Shown: positions 27,435 to 40,500 of the stretch, one piece after another
How the letters are laid out: each line of letters begins with the position of its first letter
Numbering within the stretch: position 1 is the first letter of the stretch
Origin: Branchiostoma lanceolatum
Lineage: Eukaryota > Chordata > Leptocardii > Amphioxiformes > Branchiostomatidae
Assembly (NCBI RefSeq): GCF_035083965.1
Contig: NC_089727.1
Location: forward strand, 16,320,769-16,384,768
Length of the DNA: 64,000 nt
Reading direction: 5' to 3'
Translations under genes and position numbers: made by a program
The notes under the pieces: model-generated
Database searches by the model: none
Seen by the model: only the letters and a program-made list of their open reading frames with translations
What the model was told of the DNA's origin: nothing

Positions 27435-29032
27435 CTAATGATTTTCCACAATTTGGCATTGTGTAGATCGTCACTTTATTTGTCGCCTAGCATAAGATTA
27501 AGACTCTTCCAGCTAATACTATAATATCGGCAAGCTGTAGTCCTTGTTTGATAACAACTATCAAATAGCTATAGCCTCCAAATGGCGCCATAATTCAATA
27601 TACATACTATGACAGACAGAGCATTGCAAATATTTGCCAGACGAGAGCAAATATAGTCTGTTAGCTATTACATATTAGACCGTTTGGTGGTAAAAGCATG
27701 GTTATAGTGACATTCTCTTAAATAAGTACCACTGAAGTGTTTTTCAACATTATTCAACATTAGAACAGTGGCAGTTACTTTGATTAGGCAGCAGTTGCCA
27801 AAAATGTAACAAAGTATAGATTTTATCATACATAAACAATAATGAAAATAAGGAAAATACACTAATAAGGAAAACATATCTAAAGTTTCCTTACATAAGT
27901 TTCATACAAGAATCACGGTAAAACTAATAAAACGAGCTGTAAACAAATAGCAAGCCTACATATATAGAAAGAAGCCTTGTGCCAACTACAACGACAAGTA
28001 CTGTATGAGCAAAGTTGTGTCCGGTGTTTCACAGCACCACGGCATTTCCTTTTAAAATGCCGTCTCTTTGAGGGGACACAAGTGCGCTCACATAGTGTAA
28101 TGGCACCAACAAATGAACGTTTAGAACTTTGTTACAAAGAATTAAGGTAATTGTATTCTACCTCAGACCATAAAATTCTATACACGCTTTACTCATCCTT
28201 TGACAATGGGACGTCTAGAAAATGATGTCAGTTTGACAGTAAAAAGGTTAATAGGCAAAAATAGATAAACTCTAATGTATCTTATGTATGTTGTGGCACT
28301 ATTCTAGACTTCACGCCCATCTCGACGTAATTGATAGGTCTGGATCAAAGGTCAATCTTTCCCAGCCAATGTGCTTCTAGATTTTCATGAAGGGGCATGA
28401 AGGTCGTCTACTTTGCATAGTTGTAAACAAACAGGCTTGGGGCGAGTAAACAGCTCACCCTGTGCCTTGTCGACTATTTTTCCATGTCTCTAATAGATTG
28501 AATATGTGACGAGTGATTTGTCAGTTTCAAGAGCAATTCAGAGAATGCTATATAGTTAGTTATCCTTCGCTAAAACGAACACTTGTCGTCCTTTTACATG
28601 TCTTAGATTACATTTGCCCCTGACCCGCTACCCTCAGGTCTTTGTGCCGTGCCGTGTTACCGGAACAAAACAACAAACTCCTCTGGGTTGCCAGCAACGG
28701 AAAATTCCGCTACCACGTGCTTAGGGGTAATGTTTCTCTGCTCGGTCTATTTCCTCCTATTCGAAGAAGTTGTAACTTTTGTTTGGAACAATGTCAAAAC
28801 GATTAGCAAATATCGTCCAATTGGCCACGTCATTACGGCAACGTCATGGAGATTCCCCTCCTAACCATGTGGACTTCGCGTGTTCGCTCTGAAATCTAAA
28901 GTTCTGGAACTTTAAAAAAACATTAACACCAGTTTTACCATCAGTTGGACCAACACATTGCCTTTAGGTAAACACCAAGTCTGAATCAAAATCCCTCTTT
29001 TACTATGATAAGTAATACGCCGCTCAGTTCAT

Positions 29033-29035
<3 letters not shown>

Positions 29036-29093
<58 letters not shown>
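29036..29093. repeat. CT dinucleotide microsatellite
   Basis: About 29 uninterrupted CT units, downstream of receptor gene D. Confidence 0.95.
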
Positions 29094-29101
<8 letters not shown>

Positions 29102-29550
29102 TCTGATAACAGTTTAGCCCAGAAAAATAACCACAATGCACGTTTTGTTTAATGTTTGCTGCTCATAACATGTATCAAAGATATAAAATGTACTAAACTA
29201 CATACATGTATAGACAATACTGCTACTCATGTACTATATATATACAATATGACTGTACACTGTACATCTTGAATCTCGAGCAAAAAAAGCAGTAGTTCAG
29301 CAACGCCCCATGTCTCACAATGACATAAACTCACATAACAGTCCAAAACAACAAGTTAACAATGTCCTCTAAACTCAGGATCATAGAAAATGTCTTGCTT
29401 TGACAATGGCTTGTCTTGTCAGTTGCAAGTTCCGGTCACAACATTTATAGGATATATTCGATCGTATAGCACAAGTAATACTGTAATGGCCTTAAGTTAT
29501 ATACAAACGTTTACATATTTCTTTTACACATACTCTACTTAAGTTGCTGT

Positions 29551-29957
29551 CTATGATTCTGACCCTTCATCAACTTCTATTTGAGTGTGCTCACTAAAGT
29601 CTGTGTTCATAATCTCGTCACACAGATAGTCTACAAGTCCAGTAAACTTTGTTTTGTCTAAGGCCTCTAAAACGTGTCCAACTGTTAACATGTTCATGAA
29701 ATTTCTAGTTTCTAGGACCTTAAACAGTGCAAGAGTCGGGCTGTCTACCCGGGTGTTGTTCACAGAGTCCATGTCAAGCTTCTCTAGGTGACCGAGGGTC
29801 TCGAAAAACGTCCTCCAGTTGGGTAAGGAGGCTGCAGGGGGTATTTGGTCCAGCTTAGCTGATAGATGCTGCTGTCGGTCAAAGTTGAACCAGTCGTGTC
29901 TCAGCGGTATCTCTGTAACAGATATGGAACTATCAGTTTAGTGTCGTTGCTTTGCCT

Positions 29958-30022
<65 letters not shown>

Positions 30023-33000
30023 AGGTCGACCCCGGGGGGGGGGGTCAAGTCCATGCACGACTGCCGACCACACCAGTCTATCTGCCATGAATTGCCTTTA
30101 TAAAGGCAAGCCACAGGGAAAGTATACAATTTTGATTAACATAAAGTATGAATGATTGCTACAAATCCATCTTAGATATAGAGGACAATGGTTAATAGCT
30201 ACTGCGATATCTGTGTTAATCATTATAGTAGATATACAATATATCATCAACAAAATCTAAAAACACAAAAGAAACTGCATATACCCACCATATGCACGAT
30301 GGATATATTTGGCAAGTTTCGTCCTGTAGGCATTGGCTGTCTGGTTACTGCCGGGTGTCCGCTTGGTACTCTTATAGACTTGGGCTGTTTGACCTGATGA
30401 AACAAAAAAATTCATGTATTAATATTCTAGTTATCTACCAATTTATATCTATGTCTTATTTTGTCTTTGCAATGCTTATCAGACTCTATAATACAGGATC
30501 ACAACAGTGCACTACTGGCAGTGTAGATTCTTAGCATGAAAAAGGGCAGATATATGTACATGTTTTGGAAAATGACATTATGAAAGATGCTTGGCATTAT
30601 GAAGAAAGAAGGCATTATGAAAATTTAAGTAAGTCCCAACATTCCAGTGTTGGATATTTCAAGTTTAGCCCCTTTCTCATTAATGTTTCCTCCCTGGCTA
30701 AATTGGCATGTTGCCTTGTCATTGTTTTCTCATTAACAGATTAAGAAAGAACTGTAGCTGTACTGAATATTGACAGCTGGTCATGAAAGAATTCTAAATC
30801 TGATTTTTTTTGACCATATGGATGAGGTCATAAAGTTTTATTGCCCTTGATATGATTTTTTTCAAAGATAAAATACAGCACTTTGGTACATAACACTGCA
30901 ATGAAACTATGTTTTTCATGTGCATAATGATCAAAGCTACAAACGCACGTTCGCACAAATTGATATCTATGAAGTTGCCATATATTAGAAAATGATTTTT
31001 TTGATTAGGTAAAAACGATTATTTTCTAATAACTATGGCCGAACAATACATTAGAAGTTCATCGTAACATACCGGCTAAAACAACAACAGGTGACGATGG
31101 AAGACTTTCTGAACTCTCGGAATCTTTTCGGATGACTTCGGGCCCCGGAAAGACGAAGACATCCTCCGGAATCTCATCGTCTGTGATTCTGAACGGAGAA
31201 GACGTGCCCTCCAGTTCTTTGGACTTGTCTGATTTGTCCAACAACTTTTGGTGTGCACTGCTGCTTCCTTCGATGTTGTCACGTGGTAGCTCTGGCCACG
31301 GGAAGTCTGGTATCGCAAGGACTGTGGAGAATATTTGTAAACTTAAAATCCAACGTACGTAATGAATGCTTAAAGACAAATAAGCATTTACAGTGTAACA
31401 GCCCACATTGGCTTATGCGATATTGATAATGAATACACAATACTACTACTACTTCTGTTAGCCAGACTAGGAAGACAATGACATTTGACTGCACAAAGAA
31501 AAATGATGTTCAACAGACAGAAATAGTTCAAAGTATCAAGAAAACAATGTTTTTGACAGTTCATAGAGCACTACAATATACGATACAAAGTGGTATAAAG
31601 TATACAATAATGTATCCATCATTCACACTGAAATATGCTCATACATTGAAACTGAAATATCTTAATTTATACGTGACTTACCAGCTGCAGAAGCTGGCTG
31701 TGCAACAAAGTGTCCCTGATGATAACCAATGTCAAGTTCACCGGGATTCTCAGCACTGTTGGCTCCAGGTGTTTCACAGGCCTCAAGTGCATCTGTCTTA
31801 CTTGTACCTGCAATGCACAGAAGCAATAATGACATCAATGGCAGTTAATAACACTTCAAAATTAATTTATGAATGTCAACAAGCAAAACGTGCAATGTAC
31901 TAAAATCTTTTGAACTATTGGCACAAAGCTTTGTCTTGAATTAATCTTCTTTTAAAGACTACTTCAAGACATCCTAAATTGTCTTAACCTCATCAACATG
32001 CCTATTCAGAGTTTTGGTATAAAACCTGGTGTTCTCAGTCCTATCGTTAGTCACTGACGAAAGACAGTGGATGCTGTCTGAAACGTCTGTTTCAAAATCT
32101 TATCCAGTTGCTTGAGTAATTATTTTTGGCGTATCTTACTACCTGGATGTCTAACTTACATCAACGTAAAACGTGTAATGATTATACACATTTAAATTTA
32201 CCTCATCAATCAACCTTTCATCTATTCTACCTCAATGCTTTAGATTATACTAGACCGTTCCCCCTACGATTTTATTATGACAATGTTCTCACATATTTGC
32301 ATGGTAGTTATTGAGTCCAATGATTTTATAATTTATACTGTATTATTATGCATTGTATTGTATTGTATTAACTATGTATGTATTATGATAGTGTAATGAT
32401 TTTACTGCAGGTTATGTATATAAGTTGTATGTTTGTATTTGTGGGTCAGCCGTTTCCAGCGAGAGCTACCTAGGTTGACTCAGTGCAATGATTTGTCTCA
32501 TTGTCAATAAATACAAATACATGTACATGTGCCCTGAAGGATTCTGTTGTTCTCTATCCTACCTGTGCCATTCTCTGGGTCAAAGCTGTCCGACAGCTGT
32601 GGGCTCTTTCGTCTTTTCAACTGATCTTTTATCTTCTGCCACAGGCCGAGTCTGGTGGACAGAATAGCGGTGATGAGTAGCAGAAACATGACAGCTCCAA
32701 ACGTCACGCTCATGGCGACCATGGCATACATTGCAGGGGACTGCGGATGCGTTTGCTGCTGTGATACTTCCTCTGATGCTCCGGGATCTACGGAGGAGTA
32801 CAACTTATCAGCTACAACATCAATCCAGCAATCCATCAATCCATCAAGCAATCAATCAACCAACCAATCAATCAATCAGTCAACCAACCAACCAAATAAC
32901 CAACCAATCAATAAATCAATAAATCAACCAACCAACCAACCAATCAATCAATCAATCAATCAACCAATCAATCAATCAACCTATCAACCAATCACTCGTT

Positions 33001-34285
33001 CGCTCGATCAAACAGCCAAAGGAGGCAATCAATCAATTCACCTTACGAAACCAAACCCCTTACCACTTGGTTTCTTGACCACGACCTTTACAGGGCAGTC
33101 GGTGTTGTTTGTTTTGTCGAAGTCGCAGTGAATGCAATTAACTTTCCCCCAAGACGTGGCTTGCGCAAAGAATCTGAAAAACGAGACAGAAGCGTTAGAC
33201 TACCCGATGCGACATGACCACACGAGGAGGAGGGAGAGGCATATGTTTTTGAGTTATCATTGGAAATTTGGTCGTAAAAGTGGTTGAAACACAGGTTACA
33301 GTTCAAATATGTGTTTGAAAACCATGCGAAAGCTTAGGATTTACTATTTGAAAACATGCGTTTCTAGCTAGCTTAAAATCAATATAGCCAACGTACCCTT
33401 CTAAACATCCACCGCAAACGGTTTGTGAAAATTTGTTGCATGCTCTGACGGTTTTCTTCCCCTGGACGTCACACAGCACACAGGTCCGCTCAACACCCTT
33501 CTCACAGGTGTATCCCTCCGCCAAAGGGCTGCAATCTTCGCACACCACATCTTTACCGGACACGCACCGTTGTAGTATTCTCTGACCAGGTTCGCAGCCC
33601 TTTGTAGAAAAAAGGCAGTTCGTTAGTGTTTGAGATTTCATTGTGACACTGATACTAGCAAAATCATAATCATTATAATGTTCCATAGTAAAACACTGAC
33701 AGAGATTTCTACATCGCCCTTGAATATATGTATACTCTGGAATAGCTGTATACGTATTTGTGTCTCTGGAAGTGGGACAAGACAATGTGTGTTTGTGGCG
33801 GGAGAGTCAAAATTTTTATTTTGTGGATACTTACTCGGTTTGAACAACTTTTACACTGTTCTCCGTCAAGATACTGCCTTGTCCTGCATGTTTTTGCAGC
33901 ACTGACCGCAGAGGGCATGAAAGCTACAATCTGTAAGAAAAAAAAAGATTAACTCGGTAAGTTGAAGTTTCAAATTTTCTGTCTATCAACAGCAAATACC
34001 AAAGCCAACAGGTGTAGGTCATGGTTAACTAGAACTGTTGTGATCTCGTGTGAATGAAAAAAGGAAAACTTACATGTGTTGCAGATATTACAACGTGACT
34101 AGCTGACTCCGAATGAGGAAATCACATATGTAGCAGGAAACAATGAGAAACACACGTACCAGTAAACATGTGAAGAATATGATGTGTTTTAGTCTCCGCT
34201 CGGTGAGGTATGTTCTGGACGGTCGTCGTGCATTCGCAGTAGGCGTCAGAAGCAGACGAAAGGCAGGGCAATTCACAGACGACAT
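29551..34285 (-). CDS. TNF-receptor-superfamily death-domain receptor D (nine exons, 533 aa)
   Basis: Exons in order: 34160-34285, 33835-33930, 33397-33599, 33064-33173, 32563-32787, 31682-31807, 31073-31321, 30289-30393, 29551-29912 (1602 nt, all phases agree). The N-terminus has an unusually long basic n-region before the hydrophobic core HIIFFTCLL, which continues into exon 2. Cysteine repeats contain CKSC, CEDC, CVLC, CGGC and CIHC. The membrane helix is at about residues 199-222, followed by the basic KIKDQLKRRK. Three linker exons are acidic and Ser-rich. The last linker exon shares the QTA/NQTANAY/TKL block with gene C, and the death-fold domain (about 414-533) shares WRTFFE and SPTLALF with it. 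An acceptor ten bases before the ATG suggests a 5' non-coding exon. Signalling through its death domain is inferred from the family. Confidence 0.85.
29960..30022. repeat. CAT trinucleotide microsatellite
   Basis: About 21 CAT units lie in the last intron of receptor D, followed by a run of nine or more G. Confidence 0.95.
32030..32168 (+). repeat. Dispersed retroelement-like terminal repeat in an intron of receptor D
   Basis: The block contains CTGACGA, a GACAG/CTGTC hairpin, GAAACGTCTG and then TTATCCAGTTGCTTGAGTAA. The last part recurs at 40853-41000 and 50320-50425. Its hairpin and CTGACGA/GAAAC boxes are like those at the ends of Penelope-like elements. No coding part is attached. Confidence 0.45.
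32818..33003. repeat. AATC/AACC tetranucleotide microsatellite
   Basis: About 180 bases of CAATCAAT mixed with CAACCAAC fill much of the intron between the stalk and membrane exons of receptor D. Confidence 0.95.
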
Positions 34286-37200
34286 CTTCGCACATCTGAA
34301 TTAACAGGGGAATATTCCATATTATTGATTAGACGGTTCAAAGTTGGATTTTTCAAATTTCCCGCCAATACATGATCCGCCTTTACATGGGTCAACATAC
34401 TGACGCGCCAGGGTGGGGCATGACGTCACATGCCGTATCACATGTCGACACACAAGACTGACCAACGTTTGCTTTCTTGTTAGGACTATCGCTTATCTTT
34501 ATTTCAATAACATACCAACATGCCGACAGGAAAGGAAAAAAACAAATCAGAACTCAGATTAGAAATTGTACACCGGAACATGTAAGTCTGTCAGTTAACA
34601 GAAGAGTGAGCATAACACATTTTAGGGGACAGTGTATGTTTTCGGGTCACACTTACGTTCCAGAGGTACTGTACCCCTCGTCGTTTATACAGTGTTACAA
34701 GGGTTACTGATCTATTTAAATGTTTGGTAATCTTTTGTTGAATCTTAAGTGTCCATCATTTTCGAAGGAGATAACCAGTTGATCACGTCACCTAATCTAT
34801 CCTGTCAAATGTGTGAAAGTAAGAGGGTATAACACGGGAGCCTTGAAAATACTAAATTAAGGACATGCAACTCTAGACTTTAATGCTAGAGTTCGACACG
34901 AGCAAGAATTTATATGCCCGGCCAACCTAACAGTCTACATTTAACTGGTGACAACGTCTGCCTGGGTGACGTTTTATCCACTGTTCAGACATGTGTCTAC
35001 GAAAGGGGACCGTGCAATATTAGCGGAAAGTTTCAGAGACCAGCGCCAGTGCCAGTAAATGAAATCTCAGTGTCCGGCTCCTCATTATCAAGGACCACCA
35101 AGCTAAATAGAATGTCAGTATTATATCAGTAAGATGTGAGTAATACTTTGGAAGAATACTACCAAAAATACGTCTATTGACTATACAGTTCTGGAATTTT
35201 CTAACAATGTATAAGAAAACAGGATCACCTACCTACGCCCGCAACCACTCGGAAAAGAAATGAACAAATTTGGACTCAAAGCGGCGGTCCAGCCTCTTTC
35301 GCCCCGCCCACATCCGGCCTACGTCACTGATAGCCAACAAAGGTGAGGGCCTGACCATACAAAAACACTCCTACGCACCTGTGTGGAACAATGCCGATAG
35401 AAAAGGAGGGGCTGCTTTGGTTTGCACCTTAATGTCTCGCTATTTAGCTCCTGTTCGGCCGTTTGACGTCAAAAGCTGTTTATCAAAAACGTATTACCCC
35501 TGACTTCTTCGAATTTTGGTCTGACTCCAACCAAGGGCTTTCTCCTTATTTCCGGGTTGCGAAGTACATGTATTTTCGAGACGTAAAAATGGACAGACTC
35601 ATGTATAAGTGCACTTGATACTAGTAGTCTTTTTATGTACAACGATTTGAACTATCAATGAACTGTGCAGCTTTTATGCATGTTTCCTGCCGTGTGCACG
35701 TTCAAATAAACTTTTAAACCACCATCATGTTTCTTTAGGGGTGTTGTTCCCTTCGTTGTTTTCGTAGTTTCATAAATAGTATCAGATTTCTTCCCTTCTA
35801 TAGCTCTCAGTAAAGTTTATAGAAGTACGTCAGCGTTGCTGTGAGACCTGAATAAACCAACATGTTAACAATGCTCCCGGCAACGTCAACGTTAGATGAG
35901 TCATAAAGTCAACAATCTTGATCGACGTCGTTACGTCACAAGGAAGTAAAAAAGTATCAGATGAACGCACGATCACCACGTATTGCATCTTTGTCCTTAC
36001 ACTAAGGCTTACAGTGGTTTGAAACTCATTGTTTAGCGGTCAAGGGCACAATATAGTCTATACCCAGGGTACGGTAAACGCATTTAAGTTCGCGTGGTAT
36101 TTAGCGCCATTAAAGGCGAAAATGGAGTGTTGGTGCAGGTTTTAAGTTCACGGAAGCTAAGCGCTAAAGTCATACTGCTACAGTATTGGACAAAAATGTT
36201 CGCCGCGAAAACCGCGAACATAAAACCACCGCGAACATTTCTGCATTTACAGTATTACTTTATAGTGCCTTGTATATTCGGAGTAGATCTCAACAGCTCT
36301 ATATGTATTGACTTGAATGATTAGTCATGATAGATATACGAGACCTTTGACCTTTGTATGGCTGATAGAGCACTTAACGCTACCATGAATTCGACAGCCT
36401 TTTAATTCGAAACTTTTGAATATTGGCTTGCCAATTTAAGATTCAGCAGGGTAATGTAAAAACTGTTAATTGCAGGGATGGCGGCAAAAACAACATACAA
36501 CCTGATAAACTCAATGATTACCGAAATACTCAAAAGCCCGCTTGTTGATTTATCATACAATGGTCCGTAGGCGTAAAGGTTTCCTATCGTTATACTTGAA
36601 GCTCTCCATCCAAAGTTTGTAACTGAGATGGCATACATATATGTGTAGCATGAACTACTAGCAGTAGATAAAACAAAACAAATCAAACCATATGCATTTG
36701 GCCACAGCAAGTAAATTTTATGGATGACAGCGCGCTCATTAATTTTCGCCTGATGAGTGATTTTGAAAAGAAAAGAAAGATTCCCCCCAGAGATGGTCAA
36801 CATGACGAGAAAGTGTTATCAAAATGTGAAAATATATCGTATTGTAGCTTTGTTCCTGTGGAAGTGACACTGGTGGGGTATAGGCTTGACCGTAGTTTGA
36901 TAGTTGTAAAAGTCCATGTAAAACTAGCAACAATTTGGTCGCCAACGTTTTTGTCGAGTTTTCTATTTTCCCCTTTTTTCAAATCTGTGTCGCCATGCAG
37001 TGTCAAAGACAACGTCAACAAGATTGGCATCGTAAAATGACGTTGCCATGGCGACGGTGGACTCTGTTAGTGTTTCCGCTTTTTAGCCCACATGCAAATA
37101 ATGACCTCATTTGCATAGATTACATCAGTTGATCACATTCTCTACCAAATTCCTGACATTCCTGTGGACACATTCCTGTACAATTCCTAGAATTCTTGCA

Positions 37201-37518
37201 GACTGCACACAATACTATACCATTAGGCTCGCCCCTGAGGCGTCGCCAAAAACAAGCCGGAGCCGAACCTCTGCTTGGGGAGTTGACGTAAGTCAGATAC
37301 TAGTCTTGAATACAGAATGAAAAGCCGGCTTGCATGGCTGTGATACCATGTTTTGTCGCTTCAAATCTTTACAATGTTTATGGTGGTTATTTTGAAAATC
37401 TAGCCCTCTCGCATATTGAGTCTGCAGAGAATGTCATCCACAAGATTAACTTGCTGCTGTGTTATATGTATGACTTAACTTGACCGGTATGTATCGAGCC
37501 ATCAAAAAGGGACTTACC
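34286..37518. other. Intergenic region upstream of receptor D
   Basis: A candidate first-exon donor for gene D (GGAAC then GTAAGTGT on the minus strand) lies near 34655. TGACGTCA lies near 34418. A MITE is at 36070-36254. A hydrophobic 133-codon open frame at 36402-36803 has no supporting context and is not called. Otherwise nothing is recognised. Confidence 0.35.
36070..36254. mobile_element. MITE of the TACTGTAAATGCA family
   Basis: Imperfect inverted ends (TACGGTAAACGCAT and TGCATTTACAGTA) and an internal region with repeated GCGGTGGTTTTA-type blocks. About 185 bases, non-coding. A sister copy lies at 50960-51160 with the same internal CTACAGTATTGGACAAAAAT. Confidence 0.65.
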
Positions 37519-40500
37519 TTAATGTACATTCCATTCCTTTCCACGCCAGTCCATGTAATTATAAATCAATCCCGTCGATCGTAAGTGGCATTGGGAATCA
37601 TCGATAGGCGTGCACGGGCAAATATCTCTATTTTCCTTCCCCGCTTCTGCGACTTGAATCTTGATGACTTTCGGGCGTGACGGTCCTTGGGTGCTCGATT
37701 TTGTCGTTCCCACGACGGTGGGATTGGCGCTAAACATCCTTGTGTCGAGTGCCGACAATGGTGACACGGGGATACATATGTGGCTCTCGGCCTCTGAGCT
37801 CTCGCGATCGGCCTCTGAGCTCTCGGCCTCAAAGCTCTCCGCCTCTGAGCTCTCCGCCTCAAAGCTCTCCGCCTCTAAGCTCTCCGCCTCTAAGCTCTCC
37901 GCCTCTAAGCTCTCGGCCTCTAAGCTCTCCGCCTCTAAGCTCTCCGCCTCTAAGCTCTCCGCCTCTAAGCTCTCCGCCTCTAAGCTCTCCGCCTCTAAGC
38001 TCTCGGCCTCTAAGCTCTCCGCCTCTAAGCTCTCCGCCTCTAAGCTCTCGGCCTCTAAGCTCTCGGCCTCTAAGCTCTCCGCCTCGAGTAAGCTCTCGGC
38101 CTCCGAGCTCTCGGCCTCCGAGCTCTCGGACTCCAGAGAAACAGGTGTCTTGAAGGGTGCTACAAGACGCACACCTACAGAACGATACATACAGGTGGTT
38201 AACAATGTACATGTACTGACAAACACTGGACGTTTTGAGAAATTGCGAAGCTGGGTACTAAAATATGCCAAGCGCTAATCTCTTGGCAGATGTTGGGATG
38301 GAAGTTTGAACATTTTCTGACTGCCGAGCACTTATATGGTCTTTTATACTCACACGGGATGGATGGGTGCTTGTGACGGAAACCGCACAGCACGAAAAAC
38401 GATATTTAAGCATGCTTAAATGCTACGTAAAGAATGCGGTTTTTCATTCTTTTAGGTCTCTTTACGATACCTTTCCGAGTACGTAAAGTTGTCCTTTACG
38501 TGTCCTTTCCGGGAGTGCGTTTAGGTCCGTATTTGCACTTTTTACGTAACCTTTCCGTGCCATTAGGGTCCGTAAAGGGTTATTAAACAACTATTTAAGC
38601 ATGCTTAAATACTACTTAAAGGTTGCGGTTTTTTATTCTTTAAGTACTCTTTACGATACCTTTCCAGTGGTGCGTTTAGGTCCGTACTTTCACTATTTCC
38701 GTAACCTTTCCGTGCCATTAGGGTCCGTAAAGGCTTAGTAAACAACTATCTTTTAGAAATATTTACGGAAATTTTTCGTCGGAAAGCATGCATTTCCTGA
38801 AAACTTTCCTAAGTCTTTTCGCATCCTTTACTTAATATTTAATGAAAGACAGAAACAAATATATCTTTCCAACAATTTATTTCTTGACTTGTCTTTGCAA
38901 GTGTTACATTTCATGTTTTTATCTTCACATATACGTACTGAATACATTTTTAGACAATAACAATCTTTTAAAATGCAAACTCAACAACTGCCCTTCTCTT
39001 GGAGTCAGATATGGAACGGTGTAGAAAACATTTAGATAAAAGTTTCCACAGAACCAGAAGACTTTAACTAGTAGTACAATGCTAAAGTTTATATAGTGTT
39101 ACCCTATATTGCAAGTGCTGCCTCGTCCAAATTCAATGTCAAGTTGCCACAAGAATAATATTTTGGATTCAGAAAAATAGTATGACTACAGAACAAGAAG
39201 ACTTGCTTCTGCTTGTGATTACCCCTTAAGTAAGCAACACCATTACATGTGTGGTTTTCTACTGACAGGACTTACTACTAACATTATCTTTGCAAGTGTT
39301 ACATTTCATGTTTATATCTTCACACATACTTACTAAATAGTCTACAAATCCAAAAAATATATAATACAAAACAACATCATATAGGCTACATATTCTTGAA
39401 TCACATGCTTTTGCAATTGATCACCATTTCAAACATTACTTGATCTTCAGTGTCAACATTTTTAGACAATAACAATCTTTTTAAATGCGGGGTCTGGAAT
39501 GCTGGCCGCCACCGAGGGGGAGGGGGGATGTCAGTGATCTTGTTGCCATGTACCGGTTGACTTGTTGTAGTATTTCCGCTTGTGGTTGAAGAAAGTACTT
39601 CCAAGTACATGCTGCTGGCAGTGACCACAAAATTTGTGGTATGTTGGTTGTGTGCGAGTCAAATCGATACTGATCTCGACCTTTCTGCCTGGGTCTGCAA
39701 GAAAAAAATGCACCGGCATTGGTTACAGTGTAATGCAAACTAAGCTGGCAATGTTAGACAAGTATTTGACCTTTCTTTGTGCTATTGCATAAAACTTCTT
39801 GACTACTGTTGAACTACATTGTATCTATTTGTATGTGTATTTACATGTGTTTATTTAGTACATGTGAAATGAGAAGGGGCAGCGAATATCTGTGAAATGT
39901 TCTATTTGATTCCAGTAGGTGATATCTGGTGGGGAAGCAGGGATTAAAATTTCTGGTGATGCCAAATGGTTACAGGCAGTTTTCCCGGGAACTCAAGATC
40001 TAGAGTACTGGACTAGGAAGCCCTTAAGCAATCCGCATTAGCCTTGTATATATAGTTAACGGTGCACACCCCAGTTCTTCCGCGACCGGGGTCCACGGAA
40101 GTGCCCGACAAAAAAGTGACTAAAGGGTTTCGAGGGGCTGGGCTTGAGTTTAGATTTCTCATAATGTGCTTCGAACTGATATTAGATACTAGCATGGCTG
40201 AAAAGCGTATGAATTGGTGTGTTTTGGGTGAAAATTTCGTTTCGATCTGAGCCTTGCTTCCGGATATCCATCCGCGTTGATGGTGAAATGTCCCTTGGCC
40301 CGGGATTGACCTTTGTTGCGTTCTGTGGGTCATGCTGACATGCCTCGCGCCGTGGATGATTAAAGAAATCTAAGTACTAGAATTTTCTTTATAATTGGCT
40401 CGACTGTACGCTAGGTTTTGCTCTTTCTGACAACATCAGTCGTTTCTACCCAGAAATTTTTTCTACGAGTTTTATCCTACACAAAAGTGCCAAAATTTGA

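Larger units (their letters stand above)
23832..29550. other. Intergenic region between receptors C and D
   Basis: No coding gene is recognised. A minus-strand donor at 25172 (GTAAG then GTAAGT) may end a 5' non-coding exon of gene C; a second candidate donor is near 26455. One MITE (27304-27434) and a CT microsatellite are listed separately. AT-rich sequence from about 29100 to 29550 is probably the 3' UTR of gene D. Confidence 0.35.

Noticed and set aside
32049-32085. Hammerhead-ribozyme-like boxes CTGACGA and GAAAC around a GACAG/CTGTC hairpin
   Set aside because: The core boxes and stem II are present, but an extra A lies in the stem and I could not pair stem I or place a cleavage triplet. 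It is not called a ribozyme without a covariance-model search.
36402-36803. Hydrophobic 133-codon minus-strand frame
   Set aside because: No homology recognised, no splice context, and overlapping open frames of similar length on the other strand suggest chance.
37661-38278. Plus-strand LSASK and PLSSP repeat frames over the 15-bp minisatellite
   Set aside because: The unit is a multiple of three, so every frame is open. Only the minus-strand frame has a fitting acceptor and a non-repeat tail, and even that is tentative.
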